Shown here: piece by piece, positions 9,377 to 19,594 of the stretch
How positions within the stretch are numbered: position 1 is the first letter of the stretch
How the letters are laid out: the number at the start of each line of letters is the position of its first letter
NCBI RefSeq assembly: GCF_021290925.1
Contig: NZ_JAJSLX010000002.1
Span: forward strand, 62,001-126,000
Source of the DNA: Sessilibacter corallicola
Lineage (GTDB): Bacteria; Pseudomonadota; Gammaproteobacteria; Pseudomonadales; Cellvibrionaceae
DNA: 64,000 nucleotides
Reading direction: 5' to 3'
Program-made: the position numbers and the translations under genes
The notes under the pieces: model-generated
Told to the model about the DNA's origin: nothing
Databases searched by the model: none
The model's input: only the letters and a program-made list of their open reading frames with translations

Positions 9377-10901
9377 GAATGAAGGCTCGATAATTGACAG
9401 CTTCGCTGCCGGGGTCTGCCACCTGTAAACTGATGTGGACCGGTTGCCCTTTAGGCATTTGCTGTGCGCCTGCAAGCTCACCGTGTAAATATTCTCCCGG
9501 CGAGAATATCCTCTCTGCCAGCGGATTATCGTTGATGTCGCTAAAGCGAATTGCCAGCGATGGGAATGGCTGTTGGAATTCCGCCGTATTTAGCAGAATG
9601 GCATCGGCAACCAGGGCATCTTCTACCTCGGGATGGCTTCTAACAACCAAAGTGATTCGAATTTTTTCGTAATCGTGTCGGGTTGGAAGTGTGCAGTTAA
9701 AGATTGGGCAGGCGAGTGCGTACCAGTGACGATAAGGTTCTACGCGGCTCCAAGTGTCAAACTTTAAGTAACCAATTTGTACGATTAACGCCAGTAACAA
9801 CACTACATTACCGGTAATGAAAGCGGTTTTTATCAGCCAGCGACGTTCGTTTTTTTGTTCAAACGTCATTTCCAATGGCGCCGGCTCAAGAGCATTCAAC
9901 AGATCTTGGCGGTCATTAGAATCAGGTACGTAGCTGTCTTCGAGATGACTTTCATCGCCATCATTAAGCTCGTTGAGCGAATAATCCACTTGAGTGATAT
10001 CTTCGTCTTCGCGGAAGATGTCTTCTAGGTCTCGTTCAAAATCGGATTGCTGTGAGTCTTGAGCATTGTTTGATTCGCCAAAGTTGTCGAAGTCGTCTTC
10101 GTTGAAATCGCTGAGGGAATCAAAGCTACCGGTTCGGCTGCCGTCAAAACGATCGTTGCTTGAGTCGTCAAGTGATTGATCAAATCCCTCATCAAACGAC
10201 CGTTCTTCAAAGGCTTGCTCTCCAAAGGACGAGTCTTCTAAAGGCCGTTCCTCTGAAAACTGCTCCTCGAAGGATTGCTCTTGTGACGATTGAGTGGCTT
10301 GTTCGTATGGATCTTGCGGTTTCGCTATGGTTTCTTCTGAATTGTGCTCGTCTTCGAGCATTTTCAGAGCCCAGGACTCATCGGTGTCTTCAATAGATTC
10401 GTCTTCTTCCGCTGGTTTCGATTTACGTGTTGAATCGAACAGCGATTGGTTGTCGTCCAACCAATTGTTTTGTCCCGAATCTAATTTGAATTCGACGAGA
10501 TCATCTAACCCTTCATCGTAGCGGTTTACAGAAGGCTCTTCCGGTTCCATGTCGTCGCTGATAAGGAAGTCTTCGGAGTCATCTTCAGCTTCAGTGTCAA
10601 TGGCGTTCTGATCGAAAGCCAACTGATTCACAGGCATGGCCGCAGCTTCAGGTGTGGCTTTTGTGGGTGCTTTGGGCGCAGCCGTAGGTTGTGCGACGGT
10701 TGTTTCAGGTACCGGTGCAACAGGTTCTGGCTCGGTTTCGGGCTTTGGTTTTTCAGGCGTGCGTTTTAGGAAATTTTCTCGCGCATCAAAAATATGTAGG
10801 CAAGACCCGCAGCGGACTGCGCCTTTGGCAGATTGCAGTTGCTTTTGAGTTACCCGAAAAGTAGTTTTACATTTCGGACAGCGGGTTATGGAGCTGGTCA
10901 T
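9366..10901 (-). CDS. Zinc-ribbon (MJ0042) and DUF3426 membrane protein
   Basis: A 511-residue protein of unknown function found widely in gammaproteobacteria beside prmA. An N-terminal MJ0042-type zinc ribbon has cysteines C8, C11, C31 and C34. It is followed by about 300 residues of very acidic, Gln/Ser-rich low-complexity sequence, including short repeated units such as SFEEQFSEE and SFGEQAFEE. Then come a single transmembrane helix (about 354-378) and a DUF3426 domain with LALIVQIGYL at its start. The topology suggests a cytoplasmic ribbon and acidic arm and a periplasmic DUF3426 domain. It lies downstream of prmA on the same strand. The role is not known; the acidic spacer is longer than I would expect. 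Confidence 0.85.
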   Translation of the reverse strand: MTSSITRCPKCKTTFRVTQKQLQSAKGAVRCGSCLHIFDARENFLKRTPEKPKPETEPEPVAPVPETTVAQPTAAPKAPTKATPEAAAMPVNQLAFDQNAIDTEAEDDSEDFLISDDMEPEEPSVNRYDEGLDDLVEFKLDSGQNNWLDDNQSLFDSTRKSKPAEEDESIEDTDESWALKMLEDEHNSEETIAKPQDPYEQATQSSQEQSFEEQFSEERPLEDSSFGEQAFEERSFDEGFDQSLDDSSNDRFDGSRTGSFDSLSDFNEDDFDNFGESNNAQDSQQSDFERDLEDIFREDEDITQVDYSLNELNDGDESHLEDSYVPDSNDRQDLLNALEPAPLEMTFEQKNERRWLIKTAFITGNVVLLLALIVQIGYLKFDTWSRVEPYRHWYALACPIFNCTLPTRHDYEKIRITLVVRSHPEVEDALVADAILLNTAEFQQPFPSLAIRFSDINDNPLAERIFSPGEYLHGELAGAQQMPKGQPVHISLQVADPGSEAVNYRAFIPIR

Positions 10902-11024
10902 AGCACGAGAAACCTATTATCGACCGATGGTACAAGTAAAAGCTGAAAACTACGCGTTATGACTTAAATTTTCTATGGCCGAGTGATCAATTTGAGCGTT
11001 GGGTTTCATCCAATACTTCAAGCG

Positions 11025-11040
11025 AGCACCGTAAGGTGCT
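11025..11040. repeat. Small hairpin between prmA and the DUF3426 gene
   Basis: AGCACC and GGTGCT form a 6-bp stem with a GTAA tetraloop in the 226-bp spacer. There is no U-tract. It may be a transcript-processing or attenuation element. Confidence 0.35.
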
Positions 11041-11127
11041 GTAATTACGAAAGATTCTAGTGGTTTACTGCTTGTTCGTAAATTGTTCGATGGCGATATA
11101 TCGACTTAATCTAAAAAAATATACAAA

Positions 11128-12006
11128 TTAGCTGCGTTTTTTACCGGTGAGTCTTACCCAGTCTTCTTTTTGCTCGGGTTTATCAAACTCAATATCGGTA
11201 TAGGCATTCATAACGACTTCGGCTTGAGTCGCTAAGATGCCGGATAGGCAAATTAAGCCGCCGGGCTTTAAATGGGAAGAAATTTCATCCGCTAATTCAA
11301 CCAACGGTCCAGCCAAAATATTGGCCAGCATTAAGTCAACGGCGTCGGATTTAAATTCTTGAGGCAAATATACCGGGAAAGTGTCTGCCGCTAAGCCATT
11401 TTTTTCGCAGTTATCTTTCGATGCAATCAGTGCTTGTGGATCGATATCAATACCTTGAACTGATTTTGCGCCCAACAATAATGCCGCTATTGCAAGAATC
11501 CCTGAGCCGCAACCAAAGTCGATGGCGGTTTTTCCTTGGCATTCGATTTGATCCAACCATTGTAAACACAAAAACGTGGTCGGGTGGGTACCAGTACCAA
11601 ATGCTAAACCTGGGTCGAGCTTTAAATTCACTGCGTCGGGCTCGGGTGGTTCGCACCAGCTCGGGCAAATCCATAACGACTTTCCGCATTGAATGGGTTT
11701 GAATTCGTCCATCCAGGCGCGAATCCAATCTTTATCTTCGAGTTGCTCCCAGCGCAGAGTGCATTGGGTTTTATTCTGTAAAGGCTCTAAGTTTTTAGAA
11801 ATCTGCTGAGTGTCTATATCGGCGTCGAAAAGGCCGGTAATTTGAGTCTCATTCCACAAGGGGGTTTCGCCGAGAGCAGGTTCTAAAATCGGTTGATCGG
11901 CGTTGTCGCTGAGAGTGACACACATGGCGCCTTGGTTAAGCAGTTCGTCTTCGAATGCATCAACGTGGGATTTTGAAGTAGAAATCTTAAGTTGCAACCA
12001 AGCCAT
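11128..12006 (-). CDS. prmA: Ribosomal protein L11 methyltransferase
   Basis: SAM-dependent methyltransferase that modifies ribosomal protein L11. The 292-residue length is normal. The N-terminal substrate-binding domain begins MAWLQLKISTSKSHVDAFED. The Rossmann domain has the SAM motif IDFGCGSGILAIAALLLGA near the middle and the LMLANILAGPL motif after it. It lies downstream of accBC on the same strand with a hairpin in between, an order common in Pseudomonas relatives. Confidence 0.96.
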   Translation of the reverse strand: MAWLQLKISTSKSHVDAFEDELLNQGAMCVTLSDNADQPILEPALGETPLWNETQITGLFDADIDTQQISKNLEPLQNKTQCTLRWEQLEDKDWIRAWMDEFKPIQCGKSLWICPSWCEPPEPDAVNLKLDPGLAFGTGTHPTTFLCLQWLDQIECQGKTAIDFGCGSGILAIAALLLGAKSVQGIDIDPQALIASKDNCEKNGLAADTFPVYLPQEFKSDAVDLMLANILAGPLVELADEISSHLKPGGLICLSGILATQAEVVMNAYTDIEFDKPEQKEDWVRLTGKKRS

Positions 12007-12073
12007 TGAGTTTCCTAATTTAAAGCAGTGTTCGAAAGTGTGGGTAGTTCGAAGGTTTTAGAAAGGGTATTGC

Positions 12074-12096
12074 CCCGCTCACATGAAGTGAGCGGG
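12074..12096 (-). terminator. Hairpin between accC and prmA
   Basis: CCCGCTCAC (12074-12082) pairs perfectly with GTGAGCGGG (12088-12096) around a 5-base loop, a very stable 9-bp stem. No U-tract follows on the minus strand, so it may attenuate or stabilise the accBC message rather than fully terminate it. Confidence 0.5.
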
Positions 12097-12104
12097 TGAA
12101 CAAA

Positions 12105-13445
12105 TTAAAGGTTCAGTTTTTTCTCTAGGTAGTGAATGTTGACACCACCTGCGCGAAAGCCTTCGTCTTTAACGAGTTCTTGCTGAAGCGGGGTATTGGT
12201 TTTGATGCCGTCGACGACGAGTTCATCCAAAGCCACGCCCATTTTGATCAGCGCTTGCTCACGAGTTTCAGCGTAAGTGATGATTTTGGCAATCATCGAA
12301 TCGTAGTTTGCTGGAACTTTGTAGCCACTGTAAAGGTGCGAATCGACGCGAACACCCAAGCCACCTGGTGCGTGGAAGTTTTGCACGGTACCTGGGCAAG
12401 GCATGAAAGTTTTCGAATCTTCAGCATTGATACGGCACTCGAATGCGTGTCCAGAAAGCTTGATGTCTTCCTGTTTAATGCTCAGCTTTTCGCCGGCACA
12501 CACACGAATTTGCTCTTTGATAAGGTCGACGCCAGTTACCATTTCAGATACCGGATGTTCAACCTGAATTCGAGTGTTCATCTCAATGAAGTAGTAGCGA
12601 CCATCTTCGTACAAGAATTCGAAAGTACCTGCACCGCGATAACCAATTTCATTACAGGCTTTAATGCACGATTCAAACACTGCCTGGCGAGCGTCTTCGT
12701 CAACGCCTGGAGCGGGTGCTTCTTCCAACACTTTTTGGTGTCGACGCTGTAATGAGCAGTCGCGGTCGTACAAATGAATGGTGTTGCCTTGGCCGTCAGA
12801 AAGTATTTGCACTTCTACGTGGCGTGGGTTTTCCAGGAATTTCTCCATGTAAACCGTGTCATCGCCAAAGGCCGCGCCAGCTTCACTTTTGGTGACCTGG
12901 ATGGAATTAAGTAGCGCTGCTTCAGTGTGAACAACGCGCATTCCTCGACCACCACCACCGGCAGCCGCTTTGATAATCACTGGATAGCCGATCTCGCGAG
13001 CAATCTTGATGCAGCGTTCTTTGTCGTCTGGCAGTGGTCCGTCGGATCCTGGAACAGTCGGAACACCGGCTTGCTTCATTGCTTGAATGGCGGAAACTTT
13101 ATCACCCATCAAGCGGATCACATCAGCGCTTGGGCCAATGAAGGTAAAGCCACTTTTCTGGACTTGCTCTGCGAAATCTGCGTTTTCTGCCAAAAATCCA
13201 TAGCCTGGGTGAACACCAACGGAGTCGGTGATTTCCATGGCAGCAATGATAGATGGAATATTCAGATAGCTTTGCGCGGACGGGTTCGGTCCAATGCACA
13301 CCGATTCGTCTGCTAAGCGCACGTGTTTTAAGTCGCGGTCGACCATTGAGTGAACAGCGACGGTTTCAATACCGAGTTCTTTACAGGCGCGCAAAACACG
13401 CAGTGCAATTTCGCCTCGGTTGGCGATAAGAATTTTGTTAATCAT
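12105..13445 (-). CDS. accC: Acetyl-CoA carboxylase biotin carboxylase subunit
   Basis: Carboxylates the biotin on AccB using ATP and bicarbonate, the first half-reaction of fatty-acid synthesis. The 446 residues match E. coli AccC. The N-terminus [20 protein letters not shown] is diagnostic. An ATP-grasp domain contains the glycine-rich loop [13 protein letters not shown]. The C-terminal part has the [18 protein letters not shown] signature. It starts 50 bp after accB on the same strand, forming the standard accBC operon. Confidence 0.98.
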   Translation of the reverse strand: MINKILIANRGEIALRVLRACKELGIETVAVHSMVDRDLKHVRLADESVCIGPNPSAQSYLNIPSIIAAMEITDSVGVHPGYGFLAENADFAEQVQKSGFTFIGPSADVIRLMGDKVSAIQAMKQAGVPTVPGSDGPLPDDKERCIKIAREIGYPVIIKAAAGGGGRGMRVVHTEAALLNSIQVTKSEAGAAFGDDTVYMEKFLENPRHVEVQILSDGQGNTIHLYDRDCSLQRRHQKVLEEAPAPGVDEDARQAVFESCIKACNEIGYRGAGTFEFLYEDGRYYFIEMNTRIQVEHPVSEMVTGVDLIKEQIRVCAGEKLSIKQEDIKLSGHAFECRINAEDSKTFMPCPGTVQNFHAPGGLGVRVDSHLYSGYKVPANYDSMIAKIITYAETREQALIKMGVALDELVVDGIKTNTPLQQELVKDEGFRAGGVNIHYLEKKLNL

Positions 13446-13495
13446 ATAGTAAGCCTACTCCTACGGATGTTAGTTAGGTAGCCGTAAGGCAGGGC

Positions 13496-13972
13496 TTAAG
13501 CGATTACAACTAATGGTTGATCGAATTCAACAGCTTGGCCATCTTCAACCAAAATCGCTTCAATTACACCGGATTTGTCAGCTTCGATTTGGTTCATCAT
13601 TTTCATGGCTTCTACGATACAAATGGTATCGCCAGCTTTTACTGTTTTTCCTACTTCAATAAACGCAGCTGCACCTGGGCTTGGTGCGGAATAGAAGGTG
13701 CCGACCATCGGTGATTTAACCGCGTGGCCTGCTATTTCAGGCGCTGCTTGGGCAGGTTCAGCAGCTGCAGGTGCTGCAACTGGAGCGCTCGGGGCAGGGC
13801 TTGCTGCGGCAATAGGTGCAGCGGCTGCTGGTGCGTTAACGTACACAGGTTGCGGGGCAGTGCTGCTGCCGCGACTGATGCGAACTGATTCTTCACCTTC
13901 TTTGATTTCAATTTCACCGATGTCGGATTCTTCAAGGATTTCAATCAGTTTTTTAATTTTTCGAATATCCAT
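13496..13972 (-). CDS. accB: Biotin carboxyl carrier protein of acetyl-CoA carboxylase
   Basis: Carries the biotin arm between AccC and AccAD. The 158-residue protein has an N-terminal [20 protein letters not shown] segment, an Ala/Pro-rich linker (about 45-80) and a C-terminal biotinyl domain with the modified lysine K124 in EAMKMMN. I start at the ATG at 13972, not the TTG one codon upstream, since the former has AGAGAAAG in front and gives the canonical N-terminus. It is first in accBC and lies 79 bp downstream of aroQ. Confidence 0.97.
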   Translation of the reverse strand: MDIRKIKKLIEILEESDIGEIEIKEGEESVRISRGSSTAPQPVYVNAPAAAAPIAAASPAPSAPVAAPAAAEPAQAAPEIAGHAVKSPMVGTFYSAPSPGAAAFIEVGKTVKAGDTICIVEAMKMMNQIEADKSGVIEAILVEDGQAVEFDQPLVVIA

Positions 13973-14051
13973 CAAACTTTCTCTACTTTGCCGATTGTTG
14001 GGCTTTGTTCGTTAATTTAGGAGGTGGGTAGAATTACTAATAAGGTCTCAA

Positions 14052-14492
14052 TTATTTTTCGATGTGTGCAATGGCAGCTTCTAATGCGAACTCATAGCCT
14101 TTTGCACCCAAGCCGCAAATAACACCAATTGCAGTATCAGAAAAATAAGAATGTCTTCTGAATTGTTCTCGGGCATGAACATTGGACAGGTGCACTTCGA
14201 TAAAAGGAATATCGACTCCAGCAAGTGCGTCTCGCAAGGCGACACTTGTATGAGTGAAAGCGGCTGGGTTAATTACAATGAATTTAACCCCGTCTGTCCG
14301 TGCTTGGTGAATGCGATTTATCAGCTCATGTTCCGCATTGGATTGGAACGACTCCAAGTCAAAGCCCTTTGACGATGCGAGTTGTTTTAGCTGTTGGTTG
14401 ATGTCATCAAGCGTGAGCGTTCCATAGATTTCTGGCTCACGTGTGCCGAGAAGATTGAGATTGGGACCGTGCAGCACCAAAAGGTGAGACAT
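14052..14492 (-). CDS. aroQ: Type II 3-dehydroquinate dehydratase
   Basis: Third step of the shikimate pathway. The 146-residue protein has the type II signature [20 protein letters not shown] with catalytic Y23. It also has the [16 protein letters not shown] anion-binding loop and the [17 protein letters not shown] segment carrying the catalytic histidine. It is located directly upstream of accBC, as in Pseudomonas and many other gammaproteobacteria, and may share their transcript. Confidence 0.97.
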   Translation of the reverse strand: MSHLLVLHGPNLNLLGTREPEIYGTLTLDDINQQLKQLASSKGFDLESFQSNAEHELINRIHQARTDGVKFIVINPAAFTHTSVALRDALAGVDIPFIEVHLSNVHAREQFRRHSYFSDTAIGVICGLGAKGYEFALEAAIAHIEK

Positions 14493-14663
14493 AGTATTTA
14501 TTAACCTATAAGCAGTTCTAATGACTGTTTGGCGTTGTGTTCAAACGAGTCGATGATTAAACGCCAAGGAGTGTGCCTGAATGAAAGCAGGCTGTCTATG
14601 ACTTTAGTGTAAATTTGGAGAAATGTCAGAAGATGGCTGCAAGTTAGGCGAAGATGGCAGGTT

Positions 14664-14688
14664 TTTTCCGCTTTTTTAGTGCGGAAAA
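14664..14688. repeat. Inverted repeat upstream of aroQ
   Basis: TTTTCCGC (14664-14671) pairs with GCGGAAAA (14681-14688) around a 9-base loop in the 310-bp gap between dsbD and aroQ. It lies about 170 bp before aroQ and is either a leader hairpin or an operator. Confidence 0.4.
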
Positions 14689-14724
14689 TTTATTGTGATA
14701 AGTGGTTTCGGTGCTATTTCAAAG

Positions 14725-14762
14725 AAAATAGCCGCATATTGGAGCTCAATAGCGGCTATTTT
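14725..14762 (-). terminator. Strong two-tier hairpin after dsbD
   Basis: AAAATAGCCGC (14725-14735) pairs perfectly with GCGGCTATTTT (14752-14762). Inside, TATTG pairs with CAATA around GAGCT, giving 16 paired positions with one bulged base. On the minus strand the stem runs into a T-rich tract, as expected of the dsbD terminator. Confidence 0.8.
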
Positions 14763-14802
14763 TGAGAAAATGTTTAATCTTGCTTATAAATTCGGGGAAA
14801 AG

Positions 14803-16605
14803 TTATTTAATGTCGGCTAACTTTTCAGTTTGAAGTGTGTCGATGGTGTTCAACACAATCTCAGGGGTTAATAGCTGCGGTAAAATAACAGCATCCGACG
14901 ATGATTGAGCTGGGTAGTAAAGATAAAGAGGAGCGCCTGAACGCCCATACTGCTTTAATAAATCAGTAATCATTGGGTCAGCGTTTGTCCAATCACCTTT
15001 CAAACCTTGAATGTTGTTTCTCTCCATCGCATCGCGCACAGAATCTTTACTGAGCGCTACTTTCTCGTTTGCCAGACACGTAATACACCAAGACGCTGTT
15101 AAGTTGATAAACACTGCTTGCTCGTTAGAGCGAAGTTCTTGCAGCTTTTCTGGCGAGTAAGCCAACCACAATTCATCTTTAACCGGTGGCTTATAGCTAA
15201 GGCCAACAACAAGTGCGAAGGCAAGGCTGGAAAGCGCAACTGCACGGTTACTCCACAGCCAAGTCTTAGAATTAGGTGTGTGATGAATAACCCAAAGAGC
15301 GAATGAAATCGCAACTAATCCACAGGCGATAATGGCAACGTGATTGATGTCGGTTTGATTGGCCAGTACCCACAATAACCAAACACACGATAAGTACAGT
15401 GGGAATGCCAAGAACTGCTTGAGTGTGTCCATCCATGCGCCAGGTTTTGGCAGTGCGGCGGCAAGTTTAGGAATGTAGGTTAGCAGTAAAAACGGAAGCG
15501 CCATACCAAAACCGAGTGCTGCAAAAATCGATAGAGCAACCACAGTCGGCTGAGTGATTGCGTAGCCTAGTGCTGCTCCCATCATTGGTGCAGTACAAGG
15601 GCTGGCAACAACCGAGGCAAGAGCACCAGTCATCCAAGAGTGCTGCAAACCTGAGCCTTGAGTGGAATTTTGGCCAATGCCCATCAAGCCGCTGCCCAAG
15701 TTTACAAAGCCTGAGAAGCTTAAGCCCATTAAGAAGAAGAGATAGAGCAGAACAGTGATAACCGCGGGAGACTGTAGCTGAAAGCCCCAGCCCACAGCTT
15801 CGCCGCTGGCTCTCAAACCGAGCATAACGCCGGCAATTACCAAGAAAGTAGAGATGCAGCCGACTGTGTAAGCCCAACCGTGCATATGCAATTTGTGCTT
15901 GCTCTCGTGGGAGTTGGCGAGGCTCAGTGCCTTGATCGACAAAACTGGGAACACGCACGGCATAAGATTCAGAATTACGCCGCCAATGATGGCAAAGATG
16001 ATACTGGTTAGCCAGATTTCCAAGCTGAATGGTTGAGCATCGGCAACGGTATTTTGAGCGTTCGTAGTGCTCTGCTCTGGTGATGCGCCATCTACTTCGG
16101 CGAATGAGCCGTTGATAGGATCGACGTCAAAATATTGGGTGTAAGGTGGGTAACACAGACCTGCGTCAGCGCAGCCTTGAGAAGTAACTTTTAGCTGAAA
16201 CGGTTCGCTGGGTGTATTTTTAATATTGACGATGGTCGAATCGTAGAACACTTCTAAGTATTCTTCGAAGTATTCATCGTACTTTACTTTGCCGTCATCA
16301 AATTCGGCTGTTAGGGGTTGGCCGTTGATGCTGAACTTAAACTTGGACTTATAAAGGTAGTATTCCGGTTCGATGTACCAGGCGAGTTCAAGTTGGTTAT
16401 CATGACTGTGGATTTGAACTTGGTAGGCTTCTTCAACGCGCAGAAATTCAACATCACCATTGATGCCTGAGCTCAATCCCAATGACGTTTGGCCAGGGTT
16501 AGCGAATAGGTCTTGAGCATTGCTTGCAGTTGAAAGCAGGCTCAAGGCAAAAGCTAACCAAATGGTCAGTATGAAGTGTGATTGCTTTTTCGACACCCAA
16601 TTCAT
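14803..16605 (-). CDS. dsbD: Thiol:disulfide interchange protein DsbD
   Basis: Inner-membrane reductase that passes electrons from cytoplasmic thioredoxin to periplasmic DsbC, DsbG or CcmG. It has 600 residues. There is a signal peptide (about 1-30), a periplasmic N-domain with cysteines C145 and C151 (CADAGLCYPPY), and an eight-helix membrane core with C217 (LMPCVFP) and C337 (ASPCTAP). The C-terminal thioredoxin domain has C507-I-T-C510. All three redox pairs are present, so it should be functional. It is a stand-alone gene with its own strong terminator. Confidence 0.95.
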   Translation of the reverse strand: MNWVSKKQSHFILTIWLAFALSLLSTASNAQDLFANPGQTSLGLSSGINGDVEFLRVEEAYQVQIHSHDNQLELAWYIEPEYYLYKSKFKFSINGQPLTAEFDDGKVKYDEYFEEYLEVFYDSTIVNIKNTPSEPFQLKVTSQGCADAGLCYPPYTQYFDVDPINGSFAEVDGASPEQSTTNAQNTVADAQPFSLEIWLTSIIFAIIGGVILNLMPCVFPVLSIKALSLANSHESKHKLHMHGWAYTVGCISTFLVIAGVMLGLRASGEAVGWGFQLQSPAVITVLLYLFFLMGLSFSGFVNLGSGLMGIGQNSTQGSGLQHSWMTGALASVVASPCTAPMMGAALGYAITQPTVVALSIFAALGFGMALPFLLLTYIPKLAAALPKPGAWMDTLKQFLAFPLYLSCVWLLWVLANQTDINHVAIIACGLVAISFALWVIHHTPNSKTWLWSNRAVALSSLAFALVVGLSYKPPVKDELWLAYSPEKLQELRSNEQAVFINLTASWCITCLANEKVALSKDSVRDAMERNNIQGLKGDWTNADPMITDLLKQYGRSGAPLYLYYPAQSSSDAVILPQLLTPEIVLNTIDTLQTEKLADIK

Positions 16606-17494
16606 AAATACAGTTCTTACTCGGCTATCAGGTTCAGTTATCTAAGGGTAGCTTTGAAAAGGCAAGTCCGCTTTGCAATACATCGCAAGATTCAATTGCA
16701 ATAGTGCAAGTAATGATGAAATCTTCGCATTACCGATGTATTAATTGTAATTCTAAGCAAGTTTTATTGGTGATATTTTACGCGCTTTTACATTACGACA
16801 ACAAAAAGCGTACCTTTTACCACCTATTTTCCAGGCGTTGGACTTAATACAAGTGGGTGGGTTCCGGGGAATCTAGAGAGAACTGCTAAATTCACGTGCC
16901 CATTCTAGTCATTTATATGTACTGAGGAATCTCTCCGAGGGCGCAATTAGCGCATATTCCCATTGTCTAGTGCAATCAAAAAGTTACCTAAGAAACCAAT
17001 TGGTCTAACAGTTCTGAAAAACCAAATATTTAAACGTAAAAAAGCTCGAGAATTCGTCAGATTTTATGAGTTTAAGACTGTTATAGAATAAAGATTTTAA
17101 GAAAACTAATAACGTCTGATTCAACTAAATCCATGCGGGTCACAGTGCTATATAACCGTATGATTAGTGAATGTTAAAATTTAGGCTTTTTTACGATGGC
17201 GCTTTCGATTGTTGCCACAGAAAACCTATAAAAGTTTCCTGTAATGTTTCTAGGGCTGTCAATGTAAGTGCGATAAAACGACAATTTGAAAGGCTTAGCG
17301 TCTTTAAATAAGGTGTATTGATTAGTTAGTTTTCAAATTCGTGTGAAAATGTATGGCAATGAATTTATTTAGCACTATGCGAACGAATAACTACGAGTCG
17401 CAGACAATAACTTTTTGACTTTATTTGTCTGTATTCGACAATTTCTGTTTTGAAAAATAAATTTCAGGTAAGAGTGAATAATTTAAGGGCCGTA
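16606..17494. other. Large AT-rich gap, no gene recognised
   Basis: An 889-bp region between the divergent dsbD and the lipoprotein gene. No open frame with protein-like features was found on either strand, and no tRNA-like cloverleaf. It holds the promoters of both neighbours and could hide a small RNA, but I see no convincing promoter-terminator pair. Confidence 0.4.
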
Positions 17495-18280
17495 ATGAGA
17501 AAAATAATTAACAGACACTCAGTCGTGAAAATGACTACGTTAGTATGTTTTATCAATGGTCTCGTTGGATGTACTGTTTTTTCCCAGTATTCCAGTAAGG
17601 AATATAATGATCCGTCTGTTGAATCCCAAAGCGGTGATACTAAAAATCCTATCGTAGAAGCTAATACTAAACCTGTTTCTAGTTCTCAAATTGTTGAGCG
17701 ATTGTTACAGGATGCTCAGCGAGCATTAACTCGTGATCAGCTTATGACGCCGCCTCACAATAACGCCTTTGATAAGTACAAAGCGGTGTTGCTGTTTGAT
17801 AAAAACAACACAGAGGCGTTATTAGGAATTGGTAAAGTGGTAGAGCGCTACTGTGAATTGGCTCAGTCGAGCGCGGCAAAAGGAAACTTTAAGCAGGCAA
17901 AAATTTTCTTATCCCGAGCAGAGAGTATTGAGCCCAATTTAAGCCAAGTGTTAAAAACGCGAGAATTTATTGCGCGGGCGCAAAAGAATTTCACGCAATT
18001 AATTACCTTGCAAAATCCAACGGAAAAGCAAAGCGATCATGAAATTGCCCTGTCACGGAAAGATCTGCAAAAGCGATCAAAAGAGTTAGCAACCGAATTG
18101 AAAACGATTGCACAGCAAGTACGTCAAAGCGATCAGTACCTTTTGATTGTCACACCGACCGATGCTGACGGACGTTGGGTTTATCAAGAAATGAAAAAAG
18201 CAGTGCCGGGGTATCGACTGAGAGGTGATATCCGACGCGGTAAAATCCCTAAAATCGTGTTGCAGGCCCCACTTCCTTAA
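17495..18280 (+). CDS. TPR-like lipoprotein of unknown function
   Basis: A 261-residue predicted lipoprotein. A basic N-terminus and hydrophobic stretch end in the lipobox LVGC with lipidated C26. I start at the ATG at 17495 (AAGGG upstream), not the TTG 45 bases earlier. Residues about 80-160 form helical, TPR-like repeats, for example KYKAVLLFDKNNTEALLGIG and FLSRAESIEPNL. A Lys/Arg-rich C-terminal region ends in VLQAPLP. I do not recognise the family. It is followed 230 bp later by the DUF2333 gene and polB on the same strand; whether they cooperate is unknown. Confidence 0.7.
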   Translation: MRKIINRHSVVKMTTLVCFINGLVGCTVFSQYSSKEYNDPSVESQSGDTKNPIVEANTKPVSSSQIVERLLQDAQRALTRDQLMTPPHNNAFDKYKAVLLFDKNNTEALLGIGKVVERYCELAQSSAAKGNFKQAKIFLSRAESIEPNLSQVLKTREFIARAQKNFTQLITLQNPTEKQSDHEIALSRKDLQKRSKELATELKTIAQQVRQSDQYLLIVTPTDADGRWVYQEMKKAVPGYRLRGDIRRGKIPKIVLQAPLP

Positions 18281-18510
18281 ATCATCTCTGTACACCCATA
18301 ACATCGGGCTTAAGTTTCATTCATCGCAACCGTGGTTTGTTTTGGGGGGGTGTTTGGAGGTTTGTTTGAATGTGGCGAGTTTGAAAATTATGGGGTAGGG
18401 AAGAGGTTTTGATCTAAACCGAAAAGGCAAATGCTCTGTCTTAGTTTTGATAGAATAGACAGGATTCCCATTAATGCTGTTTTATAAAGACAACTAAGTG
18501 AGCAAAAAAT

Positions 18511-19584
18511 ATGGCTCTAAATATGATAACCCGACCCTTCATTCAGCTGCGCGGTATGATTAAGCGCAGTTGGCAAGATAGAGCGAGCGGTAAATCGTTC
18601 CTATTTATATTACTGATAGCGGTCGTCTTTTATTTAGTAGTAGCAACTGGATTGGGAATTTATTGGAGCATGGCTCCAAACGGCTTCTCGGTCGAAGAAA
18701 AGACCAAGACTCGATTGCAGTTCGATTCGCAAAGCAACAGCCAGCTTATTACGGGATCGGTCACCACTTCCACGTTAATCGAAATTATGGAAACGCTTCT
18801 GGAGAAGCCGGGCGGTTTTCTAACAAATGATTTAACGCCGCCTGGAGTTTGGTTGGACAACCAACCCAATTGGGAATATGGAGTTCTCATTCAAGCCCGC
18901 GATATGGCCAAAGCCATGCGAGAATCATTCAGCCGTTCGCAATCTCAATCGACAGAAGACAGTGATTTGGCAAAAGCGGAATCAAGACTGAATGTTGATA
19001 ATAAAAGCTGGGTATTACCCTCAGCAGAAGCCGAATATCGAGACGGGCTTAAATTTCTAAATAACTACCTTGTGCGTTTGTCCGATACACAACAATCGAC
19101 TACTCAATTTTACGCGCGTGCAGATAATTTACGTTATTGGTTGGCAACTGTTGAAACCCGTCTTGGTAGCTTGTCACAACGACTGAGCGCAAGTGTTGGC
19201 CAAAAGCGATTAAATACCGATTTGGCTGGCGACGCTGACGCAAAACAATCGACAAAAACGTCAACCGAAGTTGTGGTAAAAACACCGTGGCGAAAAATCG
19301 ATGATGTCTTTTTTGAAGCCCGAGGCAGCGCGTGGGCAATTTTGCACTTATTAAAAGCCATCGAATTGGATTTTGCCGATGTGCTTGAGCGAAAAAATGC
19401 ACGTGTCAGTTTGCAGCAAATTATTCGTGAATTAGAAGCGACTCAAGAACCTATTTACAGTCCACTTATTTTAAATGGCAGTGGTTTTGGAATGTGGGCT
19501 AACCATTCGTTGGTTATGGCTTCTTACATTTCGAGAGCAAACGCAGCGCTTATTGATTTACGTGGGTTGTTAGCTCAGGGTTAG
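18511..19584 (+). CDS. DUF2333 family inner-membrane protein
   Basis: A 357-residue protein of the DUF2333 family, common in marine gammaproteobacteria and Pseudomonas, with no assigned function. One transmembrane helix lies at about 29-52 after a positively charged cytoplasmic N-terminus (MIKRSWQDRASGK), so most of the protein is periplasmic. The periplasmic part is helical with the conserved LTPPGVWLDNQPNWEYG and AWAILHLLKAIELDF segments. It ends 10 bp before polB and is probably cotranscribed with it. Confidence 0.8.
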   Translation: MALNMITRPFIQLRGMIKRSWQDRASGKSFLFILLIAVVFYLVVATGLGIYWSMAPNGFSVEEKTKTRLQFDSQSNSQLITGSVTTSTLIEIMETLLEKPGGFLTNDLTPPGVWLDNQPNWEYGVLIQARDMAKAMRESFSRSQSQSTEDSDLAKAESRLNVDNKSWVLPSAEAEYRDGLKFLNNYLVRLSDTQQSTTQFYARADNLRYWLATVETRLGSLSQRLSASVGQKRLNTDLAGDADAKQSTKTSTEVVVKTPWRKIDDVFFEARGSAWAILHLLKAIELDFADVLERKNARVSLQQIIRELEATQEPIYSPLILNGSGFGMWANHSLVMASYISRANAALIDLRGLLAQG

Positions 19585-19594
19585 TTTTTAGGTC

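Noticed and set aside
12132-12752. 206-codon plus-strand frame antisense to accC
   Set aside because: It is a long shadow of the conserved accC gene and has no own signals.
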